Positions 1 through 11,800 of a stretch of 64,000 bases of DNA are shown piece after piece (position 1 is the first letter of the stretch; every line of letters starts with the position of its first letter). This DNA comes from Castor canadensis (lineage: Eukaryota; Chordata; Mammalia; Rodentia; Castoridae), in assembly GCF_047511655.1 (NCBI RefSeq), contig NC_133389.1, positions 29,921,501-29,985,500 of the forward strand, in the 5' to 3' direction. Both the position numbers and the translations under genes were made by a program. The notes under the pieces are model-generated. The model was not told the origin of the DNA. It made no database searches and saw only the letters and a program-made list of their open reading frames with translations.

Positions 1-1126
1 TTGGTCTTCCACTTCTTGGAAATTAAGCCATTTTAACTTATCAAAGAAAGCCATCAGTTGGTTTCTTTTAAAAAACTAGGGCAGGGAAGTGTGGGTAGAA
101 TGGCTGGCCAGACATTTATGGCTGTTCCCAAATACAACTAATGTTTTCTGAGGGCAGACACTAAGATGGACATGGTTATTTGACTCCCACTAAGCATAGA
201 GCATGGTCAGACAGACTGATGTGACTCAGAATCAGGTTAAAGCATGAGGAGCCTTCTGTGGTGGTAGCAGAAAGGAAGGTGTCATCTGAACACACAGGGG
301 GACACATAACCTCATCTATGGAGCTAGGGAAAGCCTCCTAAAGGAAATAATATTGCCAATAAACCCAGCAGTGAAAGACCTGTAGGTGAGGTAGTGAGAG
401 GGGAGGCTCTCACCCCAGAGGGGTCCTGGGGTCTCATTCTCAGGAGTCTTGACATTTAAGGATGCTGAGGTTTTTCCCCAGCCCAGAAATATCCCTAGCA
501 TGCCAAAGACCACACATATCAGTCACTCTATCCTCTGGTGCTCACAGTTTTAGGAGGGTCATAGGAGGATTTTGTGCTGCCTGTGTAGACAGTCATCTCC
601 AAAGCCAGGCGCCAACGTGTTACCTAGAGGGATGTGCCTAGTTTTCAGAACACAGTGTGAACATAGGCAGACAGGAAAATGGGCCACAAATACCTATTTC
701 AGCGATTTGCCTGCAGGTTGTTTGGGTTATTCACAAATCTCTCCTTTCTTTCCCCTTTCCCCTTGGCTTCTCCCATCCTATAGCGAGATGATTGTGTTTT
801 TGCATTCCTTTGTGTTACCAATACAGAATTGGAAATTTCCACTGGATTTGGTCTGAGCAGAAAAAGTCTGAGTCCTGGAAGAGACTCTTCCTCAAAAAGA
901 CCTGAAAGAGAACCTTTAACTCACTGGGGTCACCATGAGTAGGTCACCCTGTTCGTGATCACGGACACGAGGAGACACAGATCAAGGTGGTGTAGCAGAC
1001 AGAGGCTGACCTGATGCCTGAAGACCTACCACTAACTTCCTGAGTGACCTTGAGCAAAGCTACCCAGGTGTCACCCTTATTGGGTTAGAGTAGGGTGGCT
1101 GATTTCTAGGTTCCTGCCAACTTATT

Positions 1127-1210
1127 ATTATTTTTTTTGGTGCTAGGGTTTGAACTCAGGGCCTCATGCTTGTGAGGCAGGCGCTCTACCACTTGAGCCA
1201 TGCCCCTAAC
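1127..1210 (-). repeat. ID-like SINE
   Basis: Poly-T followed by the reverse of an ID unit: a ggtttgaactcagggcct B-box complement and a ctctaccacttgagcca A-box complement. Confidence 0.8.
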
Positions 1211-1989
1211 TTCCTGCCAAGTGTTGAATGCCAGGAATCTCTGCAGACAGATAGGAAATGAAAAGGTTTGGCTAATGATGGAAATTTCAACACCCTAGAG
1301 GTGCTTGAAGCAGATGCTGTGTGGAACTTGGAGATAGTGAGACCTATCTTGGGCCACCAACTATAAAATAGAAGCAGCTCCAACTAGAAGAGAAACAAAG
1401 TCTATACTTGGACTAAAAGGACTGTGCCATAGACTAGTATTGCTAACTGATCTGCTTCCGTGGCCTGGGAGAATCAGGAACCATTACCAAATAAATAAAT
1501 CCAGCTCTTCCCTGTGGCACCAGGACATAATTACTCATGTCAATCATAACTCCCTGCCTGCCATGACAAGGATCTGCCATGTGAGGCTCCAGTTGAAGAT
1601 CTGACTGTTCTCTGTGTCTCTACCATCTTCCCCATTAGCAGGAGAATAGCCACCCCCTGGTAATTCTCTTTCACCTGGGTTGGAAGATGACTGCTGAGCT
1701 CTTGAAGGCCCCATTGGGGCTCCCTCAAGGGAATTTTATGTATTCCACAAAGTTTGTGTTTGAAGTGAGACTACCTCAAGTATTTCATCCAAATATCTTG
1801 AATATTCATCCACGTTTGTGTTTTATGATAATGGACAAAAACTTGCAATGTAATTTTTTATCATTTTTTAAAACAAAATCAGTGTCACTGCTCATTTTAT
1901 ATTATTGCATCTCTCAATTTTTTACACTATTTGGTTTTATAGAGTGATTGTAAGGATGATGGTCATTTAGGGTAATGAGTAGGAACAAG

Positions 1990-2165
1990 GGCAGTGGAGT
2001 CAGGCTCCTGGGTTCAATTTCAGCTCTATTACTTGCTGACTTTATTACTTTGGGTAAGTTAATCAAGTTCATTACCATCAAGAAAATGGAGATAATAGCA
2101 CCTCCCACTGTTGTGATGCATGAAAACTGCTTATCACGTAAGTGCTTGATAAATGGGAGCTACTC
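1990..2165 (+). repeat. MIR-like ancient SINE
   Basis: Shows the MIR core pattern (aatttcagctctattacttg, actttgggtaagttaatcaa, aaaatggagataatagcacc) with an aagtgcttgataaatggg end. Confidence 0.7.
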
Positions 2166-2381
2166 TGATTATATCTGAGAGGTATGTACATCTTTGTTAT
2201 TGCACCATATTTTGAGTAATGAAAGTTCTAACATAATAGCCACAATGCAGAAATCTCTCTCAAGTGAACCTTTGTTGGGTTAGATAGGGTAAAGAATATA
2301 ACAGCAACTTCTCTTAGCTGTCCGGCCAACACATTCCCTTCATGCTGCCTGGGTACCTTGCTGTAAAGGGTGTGTCATTGG

Positions 2382-2695
2382 TGCCAGGCATGGTGGTATG
2401 TGCCTGTAATCCCAGCCCTTGAGAGACTAAGGTAGGAGGATCACAAGTTCCGGGTGAAGTTCTACTTTCTTATATCTTCTTCAGAGGAAAAGGTCACATT
2501 CTTCCTGTGTGGTTTCACACCCAGAGGTCAAATGGAAGGCAGAAGTCAAGGTGCCCTCGACATGCTTTCTTAATCTCTCAGTTCTTGTTTCTGTATTGTT
2601 GCATTTGATTACAAATCTAACTTGGAATTCAACCAGTTTTGTAGACCAGTCTGGGCTACAGAATGAACTGTCTCAAAAAATGAAAAAGTTTGTGA
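2382..2695 (+). repeat. B1-like SINE, apparently split by ~190 bp
   Basis: The 5' half (gccaggcatggtggtatgtg and on) lies at 2382-2450 and a B1 3' half (agaccagtctgggctacaga, then tctcaaaaaa) at 2641-2690. The intervening sequence is not SINE-like. Confidence 0.45.
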
Positions 2696-2757
2696 CATAA
2701 ACTTGCAGAATGAACTTCCATTTTAAAACATAAATGATGCTTTAACAAAATTTTCAA

Positions 2758-2842
2758 TTTTTTTTTTGATACTAGAGATTGAACTCAGGGCCTCAAACTT
2801 GCTAGGCTAGCACTCTACCACTGAGTCATGTCCCTAGTCCTA
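2758..2842 (-). repeat. ID-like SINE
   Basis: Poly-T, then gattgaactcagggcctcaa and a ctctaccactgagtcatg A-box complement. Confidence 0.8.
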
Positions 2843-2924
2843 AAATTCCTTTTTGAAGCCAAAGTTTCTTTATTCCAGATTTACTGGAGAGAGTGCTCTA
2901 AGGTGATCACTGAATGATGATGTC

Positions 2925-3130
2925 CGATGGCCCAAGTTCAAAGGTGGCTACCATCATTAACCAGCCATAAGACCTTGGGCAAATTATGTAGGATCTGTGT
3001 CTTGCAGATTCCTCATTTGTGAGATGGGGTAATAAATAGTATACTTACTTCCTGGATGGCGTGAGGATTAAATGCAGCAATGCACGTTGAATGCTTCGCT
3101 CTCAGGATAAGCAGGTATTAATAATAATTT
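2925..3130 (+). repeat. MIR-like ancient SINE just upstream of a PSTPIP2 exon
   Basis: Contains ataagaccttgggcaaatta, cctcatttgtgagatgggg and gtgaggattaaatgcagcaa, the typical MIR order. Confidence 0.7.
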
Positions 3131-3165
3131 CTGTGTTTAATTGAGTACTTTTACTCTCTTCACAG

Positions 3166-3228
3166 ACAGAGCTTGTAATGGATGCTGCCCATAAACAAAG
3201 AAACTCACAATTCAAGAAAACCATGGAT
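3166..3228 (+). CDS. PSTPIP2: PSTPIP2 coding exon, residues ~119-139
   Basis: The 63-nt, phase-0 exon encodes TELVMDAAHKQRNSQF and a few more residues of the F-BAR helical core. The acceptor is ...ctcttcacag and the donor is GTGAGT at 3229. It is the first PSTPIP2 exon in the window. An ancient MIR ends roughly 35 nt upstream of its acceptor. Confidence 0.95.
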
Positions 3229-6200
3229 GTGAGTCATACTTTATTGCCTTTTTTTGGTAATGGTGACATTTTCTAAAATCCTGTGCTGTATATAAGCATA
3301 TTTCTACTCAAATAACAGTTCAACAATGTCATTATTTATCAGAACAACAATCTTTAGTGGATTGGCTTGCTTTCTTTTCAAGGGCTTGGAAAGTTAAAGA
3401 TGAAATGAGATGATGAAAATACAATGGTGTTATCTTTCTGGTAACCTGGGAAAATGAAGCCAGTCAATTTAAGTTTTGAGGCCAAGACATAAAATCATAT
3501 AGTATATATACAGTTTATCTTGTATTTAAGCTTTTACTCTGTGGTTATTTGAATTTTGAATGTTTACTTATTTTACTGAGTGTTCATTTCCTGTTTTAAG
3601 ACATGTGGGAATTGTAAAAGTCTTCTTTTCTTTAAGGAATTTATTAGAAATGCTTGGCAAGCCAGCGCTGGTGGCTCATGCCTATAATCCTAGCTACTCA
3701 GGAGGCAGAGATCAGGAGGATTACGGTTCGAAACCAGCCTGAGCAAATAGGTTGGGAGACCCTATCTTGAAAAAAATCCATCACGAAAAAGGGCTGGTGG
3801 AGTGGCTTAAGGTGTAGGCCCTGAGTTCAAGTGCCAGTACCTCAAAAAAGAAAAAAACAAAAAACCACACCCACACCCACACAAAAAAAGCTTGGCAAGA
3901 TAAGTAAGACAAGTTACTTGGAATCTCAGTCTAGCTTCTCAGGAATCTTTTCATGAATGAGTACAACATATTCTACTGTTAGAACAGGTGTGACTGTATC
4001 TTAGTACAGATGTATCATCATGATGGTTCTGGCTATGTCATGGTATGAAAGTGTCACCAATGTTGATGGCAAATGCAGTCCATTCTGCTACTTTGCTTTT
4101 TTCTTTGATCAAAAGCAACCGATAAATAGGAATGATGATAGTGTAGAACTGTGTTGGTGAATATATGACTTCTCCCCCCAGAGGTGTTATGCTTTGAGAA
4201 ACCTAGGGCAAGTTTTCTCACAATTAAAGAGAAAGCCTTATTAAAATATAATTTTCTTCATTTTTTTCCTCTACCTTTATTTAGAGCTATATCAGTTGTG
4301 TTAGTCAGTTTCCTGTTGCTGTGACAAAATACCTGAGAAAACAGACTGAGTGTGGTGGTACATATTTGTAATCCCAGCACTTGGGAGGTTGAGGCAGGAG
4401 GATCGTAAGTTTAAGGCCATCTTGGGCTACATAGTGAGGCCCTGTTGAAAAAGGAAGGGAGGAAGGAGGTAAGGAGGAAAGGAAGGAAGGAAAGAAAGAC
4501 CAAGGAAACAACTTAAAATGAGGAAAAACTTATTCATAGGTTTCAGAGGTTTCCATTCATAGTTACTTGGTGCCATTGTTTGGGCCTCAAGTGAGGCCAA
4601 ACTTATGGCGGAGAGTAGAAGTGGGGTAAAGCTGCAGGAAGCATAAAGAGAGAGCAAGGAAGGAGCTGGGGGTAAGATATAGCTCCCAAAAACCCACTCC
4701 CTTCAACTAGGTCCCACCTCCTCAATTTCCATCACCTCTCAATAGCCCATCAAATTATCAAATTATGAGCCCATCACTGACCTTGCTGAGGAGGTCAGAG
4801 CCCTCAGGATCCAATCATTCCCAAAAGCACCACATTTGAACACTGCTGCACTGGGGGCCAAACCTTCAGCAATGAGCCTTTGGGTGATACTTCAGAACTA
4901 AACCATAAAACCAGTGTTATAATTTTTGCTTCCACGGACAAAATAATTTAGAAAATTTGAGAGAAGGAAAGAATATTGTATTTGTTTGCCATGTTCTCTT
5001 TTTTTTCCCCTCTGAATATTCCAAGGCTTATTCTTATACAGTTTTCTTTGGATTAGAGAACTCTGCTAGTGACAAATCCTCTTTCATCTAAGAGTATCTT
5101 GATTTCCCTGTAATTCCATTTTTTTCTACCTTGTTTATTGTGATAAAATACGTGTAACCTAAAATTTACTCTCCTAACCATTTGTAAGTGCAGAGTTCAA
5201 TAGTATTAAATACATTCATAATCGTGTGCAGCCATAACCACTGCCTACCTCTTTTCATCTTGTGAAACTGAAACCATTCCCTGTCTCCCCAGCTCCTGGC
5301 AATCACCATTCTATTTTCTGACTTCTCTTCCTTTTTGTGGTGCTGGGAATGGAACCCAGGGCCTTGCACATGAGCTACATCCTCATTGCCTCCCGTTTTT
5401 TTTTTGAGACAGGATCTTGCAATGTAGCTGAGGCTGGCCTTGAACTTGCTATGTAGCCCATGCTGGCCTCAAACTCTTCATCCTCCTTCCTCAATCTCCT
5501 CAGTCCTGAGATTACAGACTTGCACTACCATGTCCAATATCTTTCTCATTTTTTTTTAAATCTTTGCAGTTATATCTTTCTTATTGTTTATTATTGTTTA
5601 TTTATTTATTCATATGTGCATACATTGTTTGAGCCATCTCTTCCTCTTCTTCTTCTTAAAGGATATACTCACTGGATATGGAATGTGCTTGCTAGGCAGG
5701 TGCTCTACCACTTGAGCCATTCCACTAGCCCTAGATATGGGATTGTGTATTGACAATCTTTGCCTTCAGCATTTGTAATATATTTTGCTACTTCCTTATG
5801 GTCTCTATGGTTTCTAATAAGAAACTTACTGTCTTCAAGTTGGTTTTTTTCTTTTCTCTTTCTTCCTTTTTTTTTGTCCTTCCTTCCTTTCTTCTTTCTT
5901 CCCTTTCTCTGTCCCTTTCTTCTTCTTCTTTTGTTTTTCTTTTGCTTTTTTTCAGTGCTGGGGACCAAACCCAGGGCCTTGTACTTTCTAGGCGAGTAAT
6001 CTACCATGAGCTAAATCCCCCAACCCCAGTTTTTTTCTTTAAGATAAGGTGTCATTATTCTCTCTGTTTTGAGATATTTTCATTATTTTTAGTTTTCAGA
6101 AGTTCAGTTATGTGTCTTAGAATTCATTTCTTTGGGCTTAACTTGTTTAGAATTTAATCAGCTTTAATATGTAGATTATATTTTTTGCTAAATTTGGAAA

Positions 6201-8798
6201 CTTTTCAGTCATTATTTCTTCAAGTGTGTTTTCAGCTTACCTTCCTTCTCTTCTCTTTCTGGAACATGCCAAAGGTCCCTGAGCCTCTGTTATGGTTTTT
6301 CAGCCTATTTTCTCTCTCGTTAATGTTAGGTAATTTCTATTATTTATTTTTTGTCTGTTCCATTCTCTTGTTATGCTATTGTATTTTTTAGTTCTAAAAT
6401 TTCCATCTTTTATTTCTTTCCTGAGATTTTCTATTTCTTTGAAAATCCCATGTACTTTTTATGTATTTCAAGTATTTATATTTTTTAAGTATTGCTTGTT
6501 GAATACTTTTATAATGACTGCTTTATAATCTTTGTCAGAAGGGCTGATGGAGTGGTTCAAGTGGTAGAGTGCCTGCCTAGTAAGCATGAGGCCCTGAGTA
6601 CAAACCCCAGTACTGCCAAAAAAGAAGAAAAAAAAAGAAAGAAAATGAAAACACAGGGGCTGAGGTTGTAGCTCAGTAAACTTGTCTAGCATCTGTGAGA
6701 TCTTGGATTCAATCCCCAGTCCCAACAAATAAAAATGAAAACGCAAAATCTTTTGTCAGATAATTCAAATATCTCGATCATCTTGATGTTAACATCTGTT
6801 GACTGCCTTTTTTCTTTAGTTTGATATCTTTCTGGTTCTTGGTTTGAGTGTATTCTGCTGATTTTTGGATGTGAGTACTAGGTCATAAGACTCTGGATCT
6901 TATTTAAACCTTCTGTTTTAGCTGGCTTTCTCTGATATCACTCTAGCAGGGGGAAGTGAGGCATTGGTTCATTACTGCTATCTGAGGTAAAAGTCCAGGT
7001 CTCCCCGTAGTCTCCACTGACACCACAAGGTGGGTGTGGCCCTGTTAGTCCTGGAAGGTGGTCAAAGTTCTGACTTCATTAGACCACGACAGTGTTGGGG
7101 GAGAACCTCATTGCTGCCAGGTTGAGGTGGAAGTTCAGGTGCCCTACCTGGTTTCCACTGGCCCAGTGTTCGTGTGGACATGTTACCTCCTTGTGGGATC
7201 AAACATCTCAGCTCCCAATTTTCTTCTGATGCCTACTCAGCAGCGGAACTGAGTGTTTCTTTCCAGTCTGGCCATGATAGAAGTTTAGACCTGTCAGTTG
7301 GCCTTTGCTGGCATGTGTCTGTGTGTTGGGGCAGATTTTTATATGGTGTTTAGCTTCAAGAAAATGATTGTTTTCTAAAGGTTATGTTCTGCTAGGCTGG
7401 GATTTTTCTAATCTTTTGGCTAGTGTGTGTGTGTGCGTGTGTGTGTGTGTGTGCATGTGACACTATTGGTGTTTCCGGTTGCCTGCTACTTTGGCTCTCA
7501 GTCCATGATATATGAGGCAAGAAGAAACCAGGGACCTCACTGTTGGGTTGCTCTTTGGTCTAAGGTCATTAACCAGCCTGCCTTCTCTCATCTTTCAGTT
7601 TTCTTATGATTGCTTCATACACTATGCTAGGTTTTAATTGTACTAATGTAGAGACATGTAGGAATCGTGTATATGCTCCATCTTTTAATGCCTCTTTTAA
7701 AAGTGCATTTTTGCAATGTGTTTTTGGATCCATAAATGTGACCTTTGCCCATCAATCTTCTGCTAAGAAACTAACACTCTGTGTTCAAAATCATCCAAAA
7801 TAAGAAAAACAAAAGCATGAACATGTCGACTTCTTGTTTTATTTTTGCTTTTGTTTGTTTTGCAGTATTGGGGTTTGAACTTAGGGCCTACACCTCGAGC
7901 CACTCTACTAGCCCTTTTTTATGATGGGTTTTTTCGAGATAGGGTGTCACAACTATTTTCCTTGACTGGCTTTGAACTGAGATCCTCCTGATCTCTGCCT
8001 CCTGAATAGCTAGGCTTACAGGATGAACCACTGGCACCCAGGTTCAATTACTTGTAATAATGAAAATTATAAATAATTTAGTGACTGACAACTGAGGAAG
8101 GGTTGACTATATTGTGTAGTGTTAAAAAATACAATTAAGAAAGAACTGCTTAACATGCCAAATTAAAAAACAAAAGAGGATAGAAAAAAATCAATAGCTT
8201 GGACAACACTAAAATTTAAGATAGCTCTATAGTGAAGGGAATAATACCCTATACATCTATGACACATGAAACATGGGGAAAAATATTTGTGACTCTAATT
8301 TATAGTTGGTTAGTGTTCCCAATGTACACTGAGCTTCTAGAAGCCAATTAAAATTAAAAAATGTTCCAGTAGAAAAGTAGGTAAAAAGACATGAAGTAGA
8401 AAGGATAAATCACTTCATTAATAATACAAGCTGTGCAAATAAGGCAACTAAATGCTGATATTTTCACCACAGTGTTAGAAAAGATTAAAAATATTAGGTA
8501 AACTTGGTGACAGTGTCAGGAAATAGTACTCTCATATACTATCAGCAGAAGCATAAACGAGTGCATCCATTTTGGAGGGAAGTCTGATGTATGTACTATT
8601 TTGCCAGATAATTACACCTCTAGGAATTTGTCCTGTAGAGATAAATTCATGTTACTCAAAATATAGAGTATTGCTATGTCTAAAAAAATGGGAAACAAGA
8701 TAATATCCACCACTTAGCCATATATTATGGGATATATGCCATACACATACTTCTGTATATATACAATATATATGTATATGTATACATATATAAAATGT

Positions 8799-8839
<41 letters not shown>

Positions 8840-11800
8840 TTACAACCATTGAATGTGTCAAAGCTGGAGTGGTGGCACCCAACTGTCATCCCAGCACTTG
8901 GGAGGCTGAAGCAGAAAGATCAAGAGTTCAAGGCTAGCCTGGTTTACACAGTGAGTTCAAGGTCAGCCTGAGCTACATATAGAGACCCTATCTCAAAAAG
9001 CCAAAGGCTAGGGTATATCTCAGTGGTAGAGCACTTGCCTAGTATGTGCAAAGCTCTGGGTTTGATCTCCAGTACTCCCACAAAAAAGTTTTGAGCTATA
9101 GAGATCATGCTTGATAGAGAGAAATTGTGTCCAATATATTGTTGCATAAAAAAGAATTTCTATGGGTCTTATTGCATGAATATTAGGAAAAATTATGGAT
9201 TTCTATTCCTATATGCACAGCATATGGAAAGAGTTGTAAGCTCATTTACTGAAAATCTGACCCTAACTGAACTGCAGGAGATGCCAATTAATATAGGGAA
9301 GCATACTATGTCACTTAAGTATAAGTGACATACTTAATGAGAACAAACCTTCGCTCCAAAGGAGACTTCATTGTTTTGAATTATTATCAGAATTTTAATG
9401 GTTTTGTGTGTTGAATTTCGTGTATAGAAATACGATTTATATCTGATTTTTATTTTCATATGTATTTGGGAATAAATATCTATTATGTGCATTTATATAT
9501 AAAATCCTTACTTTACAGATGGGTAAACTGAGGCATGAGAGGCTACTTTATTCAAGATAATGTGAACAATAGCAACTAGGATTTGAACATGCACCCTCAG
9601 CCTCCAACACTGTGTCTCTGGTTTCCTGGCAGGCTGGGAGAAACCAACCAAACAAGGACTCCAAAGGGAGTGTCTTCATTCTTAGTCAAGCGTTTTGTTC
9701 CTATCATTTTTATTTTATTAGCTAATTATTTGACTCAAAGCTTTTCCTTGTTTAAACAAGTTAAAGCTTTATTTCCAGAGTTGAAACAAAATAATTTCCT
9801 TGACTCACTAATGATTATAGTTTGTGAGCTGTTTCTATATAATCCTGGCAGCAATATTGGCTCAGGAGAAATCATGGCCTACTTCTAAACTAAGTAAAAC
9901 AGAATTATTTAAGTCTAAAAGGAACATGACTCTACTAAGGTGAAAGAAACGATGGTACTGGCACCCTCCCCACTGCCCAGGACTGTGACCAGACATATTA
10001 GAATACTGAGGCCTAATTAGAATTAGAATGAGTTGGTACTGATGACAAAGTGATTGCAATACATCTGAGGGTTAGGAAGGTTACATGTACGTTGGATTAC
10101 ACACCTTAGAGTCACATATCACATAAACATTTTGATTTTGCCTGCTTCAATTTCCATCTTTTATGTTAGTCAATTTTTAAAGCTCCTGCACTTCGTGTTA
10201 CCAAATTGGAGTTATTACTTCCTTGAGCGAGTTGCCACTCCCTCCATAATGTGGAAGAGCACTATGGCTGGAGAGACCTTTCAAAGATTGTTCAAAAGGG
10301 CATTTGTCGTCTGAGAGCCCGTGGTCTAGTGGGGATCACAGCAGTAACCTGAGTGCCCTGTTTGTGCTGGGCTTGGAGGACTAGGCGACAGCTTTTCAGG
10401 GCTAGTCTGCTCACCTGTCTTGGTCCTTTTTTGTTCATAATAACAAAGGCGAAGAAGAACTATGAGCAGAAATGCCGGGACAAAGATGAGGCGGAGCAGG
10501 CTGTCCAACGGAGTGCCAACGCTGCAAACCCAAAGCAACAAGAAAAGGTACCTAGGAGGGCCACAACCTGAAAAATTTGAGATTTATGTCTATCAATTTA
10601 AAGTCAACCAAGGACCGGGAGTGGTGGTGTACTTCTGTAATCCCAGCACTCAGGAGGCTGAGGCAGGAGGATCACAAAGTCAAGGTCGGCTAGACCACAT
10701 AGTGAGACTCTGTCTCAACAACAGTGACAAAAAGCTTAATAGAAAATGAACCTGCACTCTCAGCTCATGGCAATATCTTTTTTCAGGCTGTTGGGGTCCT
10801 TCGAACCAGAAAAAAACCCTTGTCACATTTTTGGGGTTGGGGAAAGCACTAGAGAAATGTAACCATTTGGGAGAAAAGTGATGGCATTAAACCTGCTTTT
10901 TTTTCCTTTTTAATTCTCTTTTCAAAACTCTGCCCATGAGTTCTTCATTGCCGGGCTGCCTCTTGCTTGGGAGGATTGGAAATTTAATACTATAAAATCT
11001 GAATATAAGATTACCAGCAACCAGAGGGCAGACATAGGGCTTTATGGCTGTTTTCTTTTTTCTTTGTGGTACTGGGGTTTGAACTCAGGGGCTACACCTT
11101 GAGTCACTGCGCCAGCCCCCCTTTTTTTTTTTGTGATGGGTTTTTTCGATATAGGGTCTTGGGAACTATTTGTCAGGGGCTGGCTTTGAACCTGTGATCC
11201 TCCTAATCTCTGCCTCCTGAGTAGGTAGAATTACAGAGGTGAGCCACTGGCGCCTGCCTGCTGTTTTCTAATGGTGAGAAGATTCCAGGGAAAGTTGAAT
11301 ATTTGCTCATGATAGAAGTGCAGACAGGACTTGTACTAGAACTTGCTTCTGCATAGTCATTGCTTTTATATGGCTTTTGCTTACTGAAGCCTGGCTCAGC
11401 ATTCCTGATCTCTTGATCTTTTTTGTCCTCACAGCTTTTTGTGAAACTGGCAACTTCAAAGACTGCAGTGGAGGACTCAGGTGAGTGAGCTGCTCCTGTA
11501 GATGGGGAGGTGTACTGGTGGGGTTTACATTATTCTAAATTGTGTCTCCGTGAAAGGTAGCTTTACAATAAAGATAGATCCACAGTAGGAGGAAGGGAAG
11601 AACAGTGTCCTGGGTGGGGGATGAATAGGATTTTATATATGTATATAAAATAGCATAGTGAAACCCACCAAAAGCTGTTTGAAAGTAAGAGTTGGGGAGG
11701 CAGGCTGGGAACTAAGGGAATATAATGGAGGGGTGAACTTGTCCAAAGTACATTGTACTCATCTATGGAATTATCACAGTGAAACCCCTTTGGACTATTA

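Larger units (their letters stand above)
1..3165 (+). other. PSTPIP2 intron (partial), repeats only
   Basis: No upstream PSTPIP2 exon could be recognised here in any + frame. The stretch holds MIR-like remnants at about 970-1080, 1990-2165 and 2925-3130, ID-like units at 1127-1210 and 2758-2842, and a split B1-like SINE at 2382-2695. The rest looks like unique intronic sequence. Confidence 0.7.
3229..10448 (+). other. PSTPIP2 intron, 7.2 kb
   Basis: Between the two exons I see only repeats: a B1+ID dimer at 3661-3890, a MaLR-like LTR at 4298-4912, minus-strand SINEs at 5333-5535, an L1 3' tail at 5588-5660, C/T-rich tracts at 5840-5950, ID units at 5668-5735, 5950-6028, 6538-6625 and 6656-6740, a dimer at 7862-8040, TG repeats at 7423-7460 and 8797-8837, a B1+ID pair at 8863-9090, and a MIR at 9500-9600. 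Other stretches look unique; no exon was recognised. Confidence 0.7.

Noticed and set aside
5750-6157. 135-codon open frame rich in Phe, Leu and Ser
   Set aside because: It reflects the C/T-rich low-complexity tract at 5840-5950 and an ID SINE.
6538-6625. Possible tRNA genes in the ID-like units
   Set aside because: The A- and B-box-like sequences are those of tRNA-derived SINEs with A-rich tails. They lack a complete cloverleaf and recur dozens of times.
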